A DNA stretch of 41,139 nucleotides from DATKZH01 sp035528065 (lineage in GTDB: Bacteria; Planctomycetota; Planctomycetia; Pirellulales; Thermoguttaceae): assembly GCA_035528065.1 (NCBI GenBank), contig DATKZH010000121.1, forward strand, positions 1 through 41,139, read 5' to 3'. Positions 1 through 7,960 of the stretch are shown here, piece by piece. A model generated the notes under the pieces. The model was not told where the DNA came from, searched no databases, and saw nothing but the letters and a program-made list of their open reading frames with translations. Both the position numbers and the translations under genes were made by a program. The stretch's first letter is position 1; every line of letters begins with the position of its first letter.

Positions 1-347
1 ACGCTCCGGGAAACAGCGACCACCGCATCACGATATCCAAGCTAGCGTCATTTTCCCGGCATGCCCAGTGGGCCTCCGAAAAAAATCACAGCCTCGCCGT
101 GTGCCGTAACCGGCGGACGGCACACGGCGTGTGCCTGCTACTGAAGTCGGGAAGTTGCCTTTCCGCCAATCCTAAGCCAAGCCCTGCCAGGGAGGCTCCC
201 CTCAGGAGCTTGACGGCCCTCCTCCACTCATCGTACCCAAAACGGCCGCCCGCGGAAATCCTCTGGGCCGGAGGTCGGGCAAATCCCGGCGTCGCATACG
301 CCCGGAAGTTGAGAACGCGCGTGAGCACGCACGGAACCCGATCGGTG
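1..347. other. intergenic stretch at left edge
   Basis: No convincing gene is visible. Open frames here lack a recognisable protein pattern and cross a long palindrome (95-129). The segment lies downstream of the minus-strand App1-like gene, so it could hold that gene's terminator; no stem followed by a T-run in that direction was found. Confidence 0.5.
95..129. repeat. palindromic repeat, 13-bp arms
   Basis: Perfect inverted repeat: CGCCGTGTGCCGT (95-107) and its complement (117-129) around a 9-nt loop. It has the look of the short palindromic intergenic elements common in planctomycete genomes. There is no T-run, so it is not an obvious intrinsic terminator. It does not share its sequence with the other palindromes in this window. 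Confidence 0.75.
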
Positions 348-1454
348 TCAGTCCTGCGGCCGCTCGCTCGGCCGGGCCGCGTTCTCCGGCAGCACGTCGG
401 CCAACTTCTGGGGGTGCCTGAAGATCCGCCAGCGGTCCGCGGGGACGGCGTCGAACGCCGCCTTGAAGCGGGCGTCTTCCCGACCCGATCCGTCGACGTT
501 GCGAATGAGGACGCGGACGACCTGCTCGGGGTGCTTCCGCGCGGCGGCCCCGTAGATTTCCGGATCCTGCTCCCCGGCGTCGCCCACGAGGATGAACCGC
601 CGGCGGGGAAAATCGGCCAGGATCCGCTCGACGGCCGCCGACTTGTATCCTTCCTGCGAGCCGAATAGCCCCAACGCCGAGCGGTCCTTCAGTCGAAACC
701 GCTTCAAATGGAACGTGCCGGGCGGAAAGCCTTGGTCCTCGATGAACTCGCAGAGCGGCCCGTAGAGCTGCCAAGGGCTGGCCGACAGGTAGTGAAAGGC
801 CGCCCCGGCGTCGGCCCACCGCCGGTACAGCTCGGCCATCCCTTCCACCGGCTTGAACTCGCGGAGGAACGTGTTCCGCACGAGGGCTCGCCGGTCGCGG
901 ACCATGCTCACCTTGATCGTGTCGTCCACGTCGGAGATCACCGAGAGCCCTCCCGGGCCGATCAGCCGCACCCGGCCGGCGAACGTGCGGCGGTCGCCGG
1001 GGCGGGTCACCGCCTGAAACGTGAGCCAATCGGGGCCGTCGGGGTCGGCGCGACGCAGTCGGTCGACCTCGGCGGCCGGCAGCTTGAGCGTTGCCGTGAA
1101 GTGGCCGTCGGCGCCGGAAGTGCCTGCCGCATACACCTTGTCGCCCAAACGAATCGCGATACCCTTGCCGCCCTCGTTGTCGACCAGGAACGCCCTCGCC
1201 CGCTCCTTGAAGATACGGGTCTCCGCTTCCTCTTTGGCGAGCCCCCCCAGCCGGCGCAACAGGGCCAGCAGGGCCTCCCGCTTGAGCGAATCCTCCTCCG
1301 GCTCGAAAATCGACCCGTGGACGGAGACGCTCCAGGCCCGGCCGTCGTCGACCTGACGCGCGTACGTCGGGTAGAAGACGACGACCTCGTCGTCCTTGAT
1401 CTCGGATTTGGCGTCAGCCATCGGGAGCGTCAAAACGAAGACAAAGGACCACAT
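348..1454 (-). CDS. App1-like phosphatidate phosphatase family protein (DUF2183)
   Basis: The 368-residue protein starts with a short hydrophobic stretch (MWSFVFVLTLPMADA) that could be a weak signal peptide. The C-terminal half matches the App1 catalytic domain: an HAD-type DVDDTIK motif near residue 175, then a conserved LSASPWQLY segment, and a late ILVGDAGEQDPEIY segment supplying the acidic motif. In yeast App1 this domain dephosphorylates phosphatidate; bacterial homologues are assigned by similarity only, so the substrate here is inferred. The N-terminal half is probably the beta-rich domain that usually precedes the catalytic domain. No strong ribosome binding site precedes the ATG. 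The gene follows the small membrane-protein gene by 25 nt, so the two may be co-transcribed. Confidence 0.85.
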   Translation of the reverse strand: MWSFVFVLTLPMADAKSEIKDDEVVVFYPTYARQVDDGRAWSVSVHGSIFEPEEDSLKREALLALLRRLGGLAKEEAETRIFKERARAFLVDNEGGKGIAIRLGDKVYAAGTSGADGHFTATLKLPAAEVDRLRRADPDGPDWLTFQAVTRPGDRRTFAGRVRLIGPGGLSVISDVDDTIKVSMVRDRRALVRNTFLREFKPVEGMAELYRRWADAGAAFHYLSASPWQLYGPLCEFIEDQGFPPGTFHLKRFRLKDRSALGLFGSQEGYKSAAVERILADFPRRRFILVGDAGEQDPEIYGAAARKHPEQVVRVLIRNVDGSGREDARFKAAFDAVPADRWRIFRHPQKLADVLPENAARPSERPQD

Positions 1455-1479
1455 CGGCGAGCGACCAGATCGATTTGCG

Positions 1480-1830
1480 TTATGCTTCCCACCACCGCGG
1501 CAGCGACCGAAATGCCCAGGCGCAGAAGCCTACCCAAGCGAGGCAATTCACGACGGCAGCGCCGAGTCGTAGCCGAAGCGACTCGTACCTGTGAGGCAAG
1601 TACCACAATAGCAGCGTCATGAAAGGGAGGTACGGGAACCACACGAAAACCCACAGCAGGAGCAACGGCCCCCATGCGATCCATTCGAAACCGGGCAATT
1701 CCCCAAGGCCGATCCACATTCCCAGCCATAGGCCCAGAAACGAAGTCGCGAAAATCACCAGCAGCCAGCCAACCGTCGACTCGGCGGCGTCGCAAAACGT
1801 CGACAGCGGGTAATGACAAAGGGGGCGCAT
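1480..1830 (-). CDS. small integral membrane protein of unknown function
   Basis: A 116-residue protein with at least three hydrophobic segments: around residues 20-42 (VGWLLVIFATSFLGLWLGMW), 52-80 (WGPLLLLWVFVWFPYLPFMTLL) and 92-110. It is rich in Trp and Leu, and no family is recognised. A longer open frame reaches back to 1881, but those 17 extra codons are translated from a palindromic repeat (1855-1878), so the ATG at 1830 is the better start. It lies just upstream of the App1-like gene on the same strand. A role in the membrane, possibly with that phosphatase, is only a guess from proximity. Confidence 0.6.
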   Translation of the reverse strand: MRPLCHYPLSTFCDAAESTVGWLLVIFATSFLGLWLGMWIGLGELPGFEWIAWGPLLLLWVFVWFPYLPFMTLLLWYLPHRYESLRLRLGAAVVNCLAWVGFCAWAFRSLPRWWEA

Positions 1831-1854
1831 CACGGCGAGACATGCTGCTTGCCT

Positions 1855-1878
1855 CGTGCCCAGTTCTGCCTGGGCACG
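1855..1878. repeat. palindromic repeat CGTGCCCAG/CTGGGCACG
   Basis: Inverted repeat with 9-bp perfect arms (1855-1863 and 1870-1878) and a 6-nt loop. It lies upstream of the small membrane-protein gene, and open frames running through it are artefacts. It is similar in style to planctomycete intergenic palindromes. Confidence 0.7.
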
Positions 1879-1940
1879 CAATGCCCGGCGGACTCTGCCG
1901 GCTCTGCCTACCTGAGCGAGGAAGCGCGTCGCTTATAACG

Positions 1941-1965
1941 CGTTCCCAGGCGAAGCCCGGAAACG
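1941..1965. repeat. imperfect palindromic repeat, CGTTCCCAGGC type
   Basis: Arms of 11 nt (1941-1951 and 1955-1965) around GAA pair with two mismatches. The pattern (CGTTCCC...GGGAACG type) resembles the palindrome at 17314-17338 and seems to be a diverged member of the same class. Confidence 0.55.
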
Positions 1966-1968
1966 AGC

Positions 1969-1989
1969 CGGGAGCGGCCGGCGCTCCCG
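1969..1989 (-). terminator. possible terminator hairpin after greA
   Basis: Perfect 8-bp stem CGGGAGCG/CGCTCCCG with a 5-nt loop, starting about 10 nt beyond the greA stop codon. The position suits a terminator, but no T-run follows, so it could also be another palindromic repeat. Confidence 0.35.
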
Positions 1990-1998
1990 CGGATCTCT

Positions 1999-2481
1999 TC
2001 ACTCGTCGCCAGAGCGAATCGCCAGGATCTCGAACCGGGTAATGCCTGCCGGCACTTCGATCTCGACCTGCTCGCCCACCTTCTTGCCGAGCAAGCCCTG
2101 GGCCAGGGGGCTGGTGACGAGGATCTTGCCCGCCATGTAGTCCTCCTCGCCCGCCCCGACCAGCGTGAACTCCTCCTCGTCGCCCAGATCGAGGTCCTTG
2201 ACGACCACGGTCGCGCCGAAGGCGACCTCGCCCTTGGGGACCTTGGTCGGGTCGATCAGGACCGCCCGGGAAAGCTTGTCCCGAATGACGTTGATCTCCC
2301 GCTGGAGCATGCCCTGGGCCTCGATCGCGCCGTCGAACTCGGCGTTCTCGCTCAAGTCCCCCTCGGAGCGGGCCTTGGCAATCCTCTCCAGGATCTCAGG
2401 CATCTCGACTTGCTCCTTCAGGGCGAGGTCTCCCTTGAGCTTGTCGTACCCTACCCGGGTCATCGGAATGCGGTCCGACAT
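1999..2481 (-). CDS. greA: transcription elongation factor GreA
   Basis: A 160-residue protein of normal GreA length. The N-terminal coiled-coil domain (about residues 1-75) begins MSDRIPMTRVGYDKLK and carries the GDLSENAEFDGA block, whose acidic residues at the coiled-coil tip stimulate transcript cleavage by RNA polymerase. The C-terminal FKBP-like domain (about 80-160) includes LVGAGEEDY and the SPLAQGLLGKKVGE segment typical of the family. GreA rescues backtracked elongation complexes in the cytoplasm. The frame stays open upstream to 2685, but the extra residues bear no family resemblance, so the ATG at 2481 is chosen. The gene appears to have its own promoter region in 2482-3019. Confidence 0.95.
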   Translation of the reverse strand: MSDRIPMTRVGYDKLKGDLALKEQVEMPEILERIAKARSEGDLSENAEFDGAIEAQGMLQREINVIRDKLSRAVLIDPTKVPKGEVAFGATVVVKDLDLGDEEEFTLVGAGEEDYMAGKILVTSPLAQGLLGKKVGEQVEIEVPAGITRFEILAIRSGDE

Positions 2482-2792
2482 CTTGTGTACCCCCAGAATA
2501 GCGGAAGACGGGCCCTCATAATAGGGAATCCCCGTCCGTGTCGTGCGGCTCGACTCCGGCCGAACGCGTCGGGAGGGCCCGATCGGCCCCGTAAACGAGG
2601 ATACGCTATGGGCCGCCGGCCGGCAACTGAGGAAAGAGGGGGGGATCCTGGCCCATAAGGCTGGCATGCGAATCCAGGGAAGCAACGTATCAAGCTGGAC
2701 AAACTGGGCTGGATCCTTCCGGTTGGGTCGACTCTACCCGGCATGCCGGTAGTAGCTAATGTCGTGATCGCGACGGCTCCGATGAAGAGGTA

Positions 2793-2823
2793 CAACCCAC
2801 GGCCTACCTACAGCGGTGGGTTG
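2793..2823. repeat. palindromic repeat, CAACCCAC arms
   Basis: Perfect 8-bp arms (2793-2800 and 2816-2823) with a 15-nt loop that shows further partial pairing. It could be a decayed member of another palindrome family. Confidence 0.45.
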
Positions 2824-2960
2824 CCTGACGGTCAAGAAGGACGACCCAGGACCGTCGAAGGTGGCAGGCTCGACACCTCACCGCAGGCCCGACGACGTCG
2901 GAATTCCTGCGGACCTCGTCGGTGTGGGCCTCCAATCGCGACGCGGTCAGCGACTGCCTC

Positions 2961-3000
2961 GTGGACAACTTGTGGCTTCTGTGGACAACTTGTGGCTTCT
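2961..3000. repeat. exact 20-bp tandem duplication
   Basis: The unit GTGGACAACTTGTGGCTTCT occurs twice with no gap, ending 19 nt before the chosen ATG of the PAP2-like gene. Each copy contains GTGGACAA, close to the complement of the high-GC DnaA box TTGTCCACA; only the second copy (2980-2988) gives the full 9-mer. Confidence 0.85.
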
Positions 3001-3019
3001 GGGGGGGAACCACCAACCA

Positions 3020-4126
3020 ATGGGCAGCGATGGCACGATCTGGACGTCTACTTTGGTGGTCTGCCTGCTGGCGGCCTGCACCGCGTGCGGCCGAAACCGG
3101 TTCATCGCCCGGCGCGATTCCCCGCTACGCTCACCCTCGCACACCCGCGCCGTTGCACACAAGAGTATCGGTCGGGTCGACGGAGGCTTCGGTCAGGTCG
3201 AGTCAGACATCGATTGGGGTGACGCAGGCATCGCTCGGGCTGACGAAAGCATCGGTGGACTCGACCAGGGCATGGTCTGGGACGACGAGATCTTGCGCCA
3301 AGTTGACGACGGCCTGTGCCAGACCGAGTGGATCGACCCGTTCGCGACCAGGCCGATCCGCCCCCGGCGTCGCCTGGGCAACCGGCTGGCCCGCCGGCGA
3401 CCGATCCTGTGCTCCACCTTCCGAGAGCTCGGGTGCAAGATGCGCACCGATTGCGAGAACTACTACGACTGGGATTCGACCGCCGACCTGCTCTTGGGCA
3501 TCGCCGGCGCAAGCGTTTTGGCCAACACCTCGTTGGACCACGACTTCCGGGACTGGTACCAGGAGGACGTGCACGGCGAAAGCACCGACGATTTCGCGAA
3601 AGTCTGGCGGCGGTGCGGCGACGGGCGGTACGTCATCCCCGCTTTCGGCTTGATGGTGTTTGTCGGCCGGATGTACGACCAGACGCCGTGCGGCAGCGTG
3701 CTGGGTGGGCTCGCATTCCGAACCGAGCGAGCCTATCTGGTCGGCACGCCCAGCATGCTCTTCCTCCAGTATTGCCTGGGCGGGGCCCGACCGGGCGACA
3801 GCGAATATGAGTCGCGCTGGAGGCCGTTCGAGGAATCGCATGGGGTGAGTGGGCACGCCTTCATCGGCGCCGTGCCTTTCATCACCGCCGCCCAGATGAC
3901 CGATGATCCCTGGCTGAAGACGGGCCTCTATGCCTGTTCCCTGCTGCCTACCTGGTCCCGGATCGACCACGACGGGCACTATCTCTCCCAATGCTGGCTC
4001 GGTTGGTGGATGGCCTATCTCGCATGCCGCGCCGTGAACCACACGGAGCACGAGTACGATCAGCTCACGTTCACGCCGGTCGCCACGCCCGAAATGGTCG
4101 GGATCGGCGTGGTGTATGAGAGGTAG
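3020..4126 (+). CDS. PAP2-like phosphatase-fold lipoprotein with 14-residue repeats
   Basis: A 368-residue protein. Residues 8-23 form a hydrophobic signal with Cys residues in a lipobox-like setting (LLAAC at 16-20), suggesting a lipoprotein. Residues 49-104 are four 14-residue repeats rich in Asp and Gly. The C-terminal half resembles the PAP2 (type 2 phosphatidic acid phosphatase) superfamily: an Arg-Pro segment, VSGH at about residues 276-279, and SR-x5-H at 313-320. The Asp expected four residues after that His is Gln (residue 324), and the first motif is also degenerate, so activity is uncertain. The start at 3020 is chosen because the signal sequence follows directly; the open frame reaches back to 2816 through non-protein-like sequence. 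The substrate is unknown. Confidence 0.7.
   Translation: MGSDGTIWTSTLVVCLLAACTACGRNRFIARRDSPLRSPSHTRAVAHKSIGRVDGGFGQVESDIDWGDAGIARADESIGGLDQGMVWDDEILRQVDDGLCQTEWIDPFATRPIRPRRRLGNRLARRRPILCSTFRELGCKMRTDCENYYDWDSTADLLLGIAGASVLANTSLDHDFRDWYQEDVHGESTDDFAKVWRRCGDGRYVIPAFGLMVFVGRMYDQTPCGSVLGGLAFRTERAYLVGTPSMLFLQYCLGGARPGDSEYESRWRPFEESHGVSGHAFIGAVPFITAAQMTDDPWLKTGLYACSLLPTWSRIDHDGHYLSQCWLGWWMAYLACRAVNHTEHEYDQLTFTPVATPEMVGIGVVYER
3164..3331 (+). repeat. four in-frame 42-nt repeats (14 residues each)
   Basis: Units at 3164-3205, 3206-3247, 3248-3289 and 3290-3331 encode SIGRVDGGFGQVES, DIDWGDAGIARADE, SIGGLDQGMVWDDE and ILRQVDDGLCQTEW. Conserved positions are 2 (Ile/Leu), 6 (Asp), 8 (Gly), 9 (hydrophobic) and 13 (acidic). 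The 14-residue period equals two heptads. The copies are diverged at DNA level. Confidence 0.75.
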
Positions 4127-4233
4127 GGTCGGGCAATCGATGGCAGCGGGCAGCGGGCGGTGAGCGACGGGCGCCGGCCATCCCGGCGTCGGAGAGCCGC
4201 TTGCGGCTTCGTCCCCCGTTCGACCGGGAGACC

Positions 4234-4251
4234 CTTGCCGGCGACGGCAAG
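4234..4251 (+). terminator. possible hairpin after PAP2-like gene
   Basis: Perfect 7-bp stem CTTGCCG/CGGCAAG closed by a GCGA (GNRA) tetraloop, about 110 nt past the stop codon. A smaller AGCCGC/GCGGCT stem lies at 4195-4208. Neither is followed by a T-run, so terminator function is only possible. Confidence 0.3.
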
Positions 4252-4312
4252 CTTCGAGTAGGCTTACTTGAAGCGACGCGATTCGGTTTCCCGCTACGGG
4301 TCCCCAGTTCGT

Positions 4313-4319
4313 GGAGGGG
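4313..4319 (+). promoter_or_regulatory. ribosome binding site fixing the start at 4326
   Basis: GGAGGGG ends 6 nt before the ATG at 4326. The GTG at 4311 overlaps this site, which argues against that earlier start. Confidence 0.7.
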
Positions 4320-4325
4320 CACACG

Positions 4326-6269
4326 ATGGAAGAGGCCTTCAACCCTTACCGGGACTGGCTAGGCATCGAGGGCGGTCGACCCCCGGGCAATCACTACGAG
4401 TTGCTCGGCATCGACCTTTTCGAGGGGGACCCGGGGGTCATTGCCCAGGCGGCCGACGTCCTGACGGCCCGAATCCGGGGTATCCGTCCGGGGCCGCACC
4501 TGGCCGAATGGCAACGCCTGATCGACGCGGTGGCCGGGGCGAGGACGTGCCTCCTGGACCCGGCCGCCAAGGCCGCCTACGACGCCTCGTTGCAGGCCCA
4601 GCCGTCCGATCCAACCCCCGGAAGCCCCCCTCCGCAAGGGCAGACTCCCGTAGCACCCGAGCGGGCACCTCCGGCAACCCCGGGCCAGCCGGCTTGGCAG
4701 CCGCCGGGGCAGCCCACCGCGCCGGAGCCCCCGCCGATCCAGTCGACGGCGCGCCCCGCCCCGGGGCCACCATCCCCTCATCCCGAGGCAACGCCTTTGT
4801 TCCCGCACGGCGGGCAGCCAGGCGGAGTGGTGGTCCCTTCGGTAGCCTCGCGGAGGGTCGTCAGGAGACCGCGTTCCGGGGCACAGATTGCCGTCTACCT
4901 CGTCACCCTGGTCCTCTTGATCGTGGCGGGGGTGTTCGGCTACATGCTCTATCAACGGCGTAGTGGCGCGCCGACCGGCGACCGGGCCGTCTCGCAAGCC
5001 GATCCGAAGAACCTCGCCCCCGGCGATTCCAGCCAACCGGCTCCAAAGCGACCACCACGCGCCGGGCCGGGAGGCAAGCCTCCGGAGCAACGCCAACCGG
5101 ACACAAGACCCGCGCCGAACGGGAAGCCGAAGCAGGAGGCAGGGCAGCCCCCCGGCCGGGAGACCCAGCCGACAGACCCACCGGCACCTCTAGCGCCCGT
5201 TGATAGAGAGCGACAAGAGGCATTTCGTCAGTCGCTGGCCGTCGCGCGGGTCACCCTATCGGAACACGACCTGGCCGCCGCGCGCACGCATCTCGAATCG
5301 GCCGCCTCCGATGCTCAAACGCCGGAAGAGCAGGCGGAAGTCGATCGGCTCGACACCTTGCTGGGCCACCTGGACGAGTTCTGGAAGGCAATGCGCGGAA
5401 TCGTCGGCAAGCTGCAGCCGGCCGACACGCTACCCGTGGGTGAGACGATCGTCGCCGTCGTGGAAGCGACCCCCGAGGAGTTGACGCTCAAGGTGGCAGG
5501 GCGAGTGCGGACCTACCCGACCGACGACCTCCCCTCCAAGCTCGTCCAGGCGTTGGCCGACGCACGGTTCGCCAAGGACCCGGCAACCAAGGTGATCGTC
5601 GGCACCTACCACCTGGTCGATCCGGACGGCGACGCGGCGCGCGCCCGTCAGCTATGGGCCGAAGCCGCGCAGCAAGGCGTCGACGTCGAGGACCTGATGC
5701 CCGAGCTGACCGCATGGGGGGACGCTTCCGCGCCCCGGGCCGGTCCCACCAAGCCGGAGGAGGCGGAGCAGGCCGTCAAGGAGAAGTTCAAGGAGCAGTA
5801 CGCCCAAGCGACCGGCGCCGCCGGAAAGGCTCAACTGGCGAGCGAGCTCTTCAGCGCGGGCGAGGCGACCACCGAGGACCCGGAGCTGCGGTCGGCCCTG
5901 TTCCGCGAGGCCCGCGACATGGCAATCGCCGCCGGCGACGCGGAGCTGGCGTTTCAAGCGATCGAGCGACTCGCCGGTCTCAACGTGATCGACGTCCTGG
6001 CGGTGAAGGCGGAAGCGCTGACCGCCGCAGCGAAGAACGCCCGAGGGTCAAGCGCCCAACAGGCCATCGTCCAGACCGCGCTTCGGTTGGTCGAGTACGC
6101 CGTCGTCGAGGGGCAGATCGAGCAGGCAAGAGCCCTGGCCGAGCTGGCCCTGTCCGCCGCCCGAAAGTCGAACAGCCGCCCGCTGATGGAGCAGGCCAAG
6201 CTGGTCGTCGAGCAAGTCGAGGCGCGCCAGAAACAGGGCAAGACGAACGGAACGCAGGCTGAAGAATGA
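4326..6269 (+). CDS. J-domain-like N-terminus plus transmembrane proline-rich protein
   Basis: A 647-residue protein. Residues 1-90 resemble the planctomycete variant of the DnaJ N-terminus: NPYRDWLGI, NHYELLGIDLFEGD, then CLLDPAAKAAYD. I see no HPD tripeptide, so stimulation of DnaK is not expected from sequence. Residues about 95-185 are a Pro/Gln/Ala-rich linker. One transmembrane helix follows (AQIAVYLVTLVLLIVAGVFGYM, about 190-210), then a second Pro/Lys-rich linker. The C-terminal part (about 290-640) is Ala/Glu-rich, helical, and probably TPR-like. The topology suggests a cytoplasmic J-like module with a helical domain across the membrane. The function is unknown. The gene stands alone and converges on the amidase gene. 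Confidence 0.75.
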   Translation: MEEAFNPYRDWLGIEGGRPPGNHYELLGIDLFEGDPGVIAQAADVLTARIRGIRPGPHLAEWQRLIDAVAGARTCLLDPAAKAAYDASLQAQPSDPTPGSPPPQGQTPVAPERAPPATPGQPAWQPPGQPTAPEPPPIQSTARPAPGPPSPHPEATPLFPHGGQPGGVVVPSVASRRVVRRPRSGAQIAVYLVTLVLLIVAGVFGYMLYQRRSGAPTGDRAVSQADPKNLAPGDSSQPAPKRPPRAGPGGKPPEQRQPDTRPAPNGKPKQEAGQPPGRETQPTDPPAPLAPVDRERQEAFRQSLAVARVTLSEHDLAAARTHLESAASDAQTPEEQAEVDRLDTLLGHLDEFWKAMRGIVGKLQPADTLPVGETIVAVVEATPEELTLKVAGRVRTYPTDDLPSKLVQALADARFAKDPATKVIVGTYHLVDPDGDAARARQLWAEAAQQGVDVEDLMPELTAWGDASAPRAGPTKPEEAEQAVKEKFKEQYAQATGAAGKAQLASELFSAGEATTEDPELRSALFREARDMAIAAGDAELAFQAIERLAGLNVIDVLAVKAEALTAAAKNARGSSAQQAIVQTALRLVEYAVVEGQIEQARALAELALSAARKSNSRPLMEQAKLVVEQVEARQKQGKTNGTQAEE

Positions 6270-6362
6270 TCGCCGGCCCGTCAACGTATCTCCATCGCTC
6301 GGGAGGATTCGCATGGCGGCACACCAACCGCACCCGCCCCTCAGCCGGATCGCCGAATCCCG

Positions 6363-7766
6363 TCAGCCCCCGGGCGGCATCCGGCGATGCCAGTCGGTCG
6401 CCTGCTGATACTGGTGGGCCACGCGGAGGATGGTCGCCTCGTCAAAGGGCCTTCCCACTAACTGCATGCCGATCGGCAAGCCGTCTTCGGAGAACCCGCA
6501 GGGAACCGATATCGCCGGGTGCCCGGAAACGTTCAGCGGCAGAAGCAGGCCCAGATAGGCGTGCAACAGCAGGGTGGGTCCGCCGGGCAGGTCGACCGTT
6601 TGCGCCCCGAATCGGGTGGCCACGGCCTGTGAGGCGGGCGTCAGGAGCAGGTCGACCGAGGCGAACGTTTCGGCCCAAGCCCTGCGGACGACGCGGCGGA
6701 CCCGCTGCCCCTTGAGGTAGTCGACCGCGGGCAAGAGCAGCCCGGCCTCGAGCTGGAGGCGGACCGGCTCGCTGTATTGGTCGGCCCGGTCGACGAGGAA
6801 CGGTTGGTGGTACGAGGCGGCTTCGGAGAAGATGATCGCCCGATGGGCGCCGAGCACCTCGTCCCAATAAGGCAACGTGACGTCAACGCACTGGGCCCCG
6901 AGCGACGCCAGCTCGGCGCTTGCGGCCTCCACGGCCCGTGCCACGTCCGGCTCGAGCGAATCGAAGAAGCCGGCGCGGGGGAGCCCGATCCTCAGGCCGT
7001 GGAGGGGCTCGTCGAGGTCTCGCGTATACGGGGGCACCGGCTCGCGGCTCGACGTCTCGTCGCGCGGGTCCTCCCCGGCGAGGACTTCCAGGACCAGCGC
7101 CGCATCCTGGGCGGTTCGCACCAGCGGTCCCACGTGGTCCATGCTCCAGGCGAGCGGCGCGACCCCGGCGCGGCTCACCCGGCCGTACGTCGGCTTCAGC
7201 CCCACGATCCCCGAGAGCGCGGCCGGCAGGCGGATCGATCCGCCCGTGTCGGACCCGAGGGCCACCGGGCAGATGCCCAACGCCACGGCCACCGCCGACC
7301 CGCTCGACGACCCGCCGGAGAACCGCTCCGGGTCCCACGGGTTGGGGCAATCGCCGAACGTGGGGTTCTCTCCGGTGAACCCGAAGGCGCACTCGTGCAT
7401 GTTCGTCTTGCCCACCAGCACGGCGCCCGCGTCCAAGAGCCTCTGGACGACCGTGGCCGTGCCGCCGGCCACCCGATCGGCGAACGCCCGGGAGCCGCAC
7501 GTGGTGCGGAAGCCCTCCACGTCGATCAGGTCCTTGACGGCGAACGGGACGCCGGCCAGCGGCAACTGCGATCCGCGGCGGACCCTCTCGTCGACGCGGT
7601 CGGCCTGCTCGCGGGCCAGCTCGGGGGTGAGCGTGATGAACGTGTGAAACGGCTCCTGGTATCGTTCGGCCTTCTGCAGGGCGTCTTCGACGAACGAGCG
7701 TGCGGTCCGCGTGCCGGACCGGACCGCGGCGGCGATCTCCAGACAACTTGCCGGATGCGCGGTCAT
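6363..7766 (-). CDS. amidase signature family hydrolase (GatA/AtzE-like)
   Basis: A 467-residue enzyme of the amidase signature family, which hydrolyses or transfers amide groups with a Ser-cisSer-Lys triad. The catalytic Lys is K78 (FAVKDLID), the Gly/Ser-rich core holding the cis-Ser is at about 151-157 (GGSSSGS), and the nucleophile is S177 (GSDTGGSIR). All are intact, and the length is normal for a stand-alone amidase. Its ATG lies inside the stop codon of the upstream 65-residue gene (ATGA overlap), which implies translational coupling. That partner resembles GatC and AtzG, so the pair may work like AtzE-AtzG. No gatB is nearby, so tRNA amidation is less likely than small-molecule hydrolysis. 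The substrate is unknown. The open frame extends to 8027, but the residues before MTAHPASC do not look like protein. Confidence 0.85.
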   Translation of the reverse strand: MTAHPASCLEIAAAVRSGTRTARSFVEDALQKAERYQEPFHTFITLTPELAREQADRVDERVRRGSQLPLAGVPFAVKDLIDVEGFRTTCGSRAFADRVAGGTATVVQRLLDAGAVLVGKTNMHECAFGFTGENPTFGDCPNPWDPERFSGGSSSGSAVAVALGICPVALGSDTGGSIRLPAALSGIVGLKPTYGRVSRAGVAPLAWSMDHVGPLVRTAQDAALVLEVLAGEDPRDETSSREPVPPYTRDLDEPLHGLRIGLPRAGFFDSLEPDVARAVEAASAELASLGAQCVDVTLPYWDEVLGAHRAIIFSEAASYHQPFLVDRADQYSEPVRLQLEAGLLLPAVDYLKGQRVRRVVRRAWAETFASVDLLLTPASQAVATRFGAQTVDLPGGPTLLLHAYLGLLLPLNVSGHPAISVPCGFSEDGLPIGMQLVGRPFDEATILRVAHQYQQATDWHRRMPPGG

Positions 7767-7960
7767 GGCTCCCTCGCGTCGTAAATCGTGACCGGCTCGA
7801 CTTCGGCGATCTCCATCGCCCGCATCGGAGCCATCTCCGAGATGAGTGCGCCAAGCAGCGCGGCGACGGCTGCGAGCCGGTGCTCGCCCAGCGGCGTTCC
7901 GACCAGCTCGCGGGCCGCGCGGGCGACGGTCTCCGACGAGAGTCTCGGCGTGTCCGGCAT
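7763..7960 (-). CDS. small GatC/AtzG-like (DUF4089-like) amidase partner
   Basis: A 65-residue protein starting MPDTPRLSSETV. The middle is an Ala/Leu-rich helix (HRLAAVAALLGALISEM) and the end is a MEIAEVEPVTIYDAREP tail. This layout of a helix followed by an acidic VEP(A/V) tail is what small GatC-like partners such as AtzG show, wrapping around the amidase. It precedes the amidase gene and overlaps it by 4 nt (7763-7766, ATGA), which supports a heterodimer. The frame extends upstream to 8113, but that region is Arg/Pro-rich with no family pattern, so the ATG at 7960 is chosen. The assignment is from pattern and context and is moderate. Confidence 0.65.
   Translation of the reverse strand: MPDTPRLSSETVARAARELVGTPLGEHRLAAVAALLGALISEMAPMRAMEIAEVEPVTIYDAREP

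Larger units (their letters stand above)
2482..3019. other. divergent intergenic region between greA and PAP2-like gene
   Basis: This 538-nt spacer separates divergent genes and should hold promoters for both; I could not pick convincing -10/-35 pairs. It contains a CAACCCAC/GTGGGTTG inverted repeat (2793-2823) and an exact 20-bp tandem duplication (2961-3000). Open frames through it lack recognisable protein sequence. Confidence 0.5.

Noticed and set aside
2961..3000. Replication origin
   Set aside because: Only one full DnaA-box-like 9-mer, no dnaA, dnaN or AT-rich unwinding region nearby.
6313..6408. Short frame of 31 codons with a strong GGGAGGA site (ATG at 6313)
   Set aside because: It runs into the 3' end of the amidase gene on the other strand and has low-complexity Pro/Arg sequence; the ribosome-binding-like site is probably chance.
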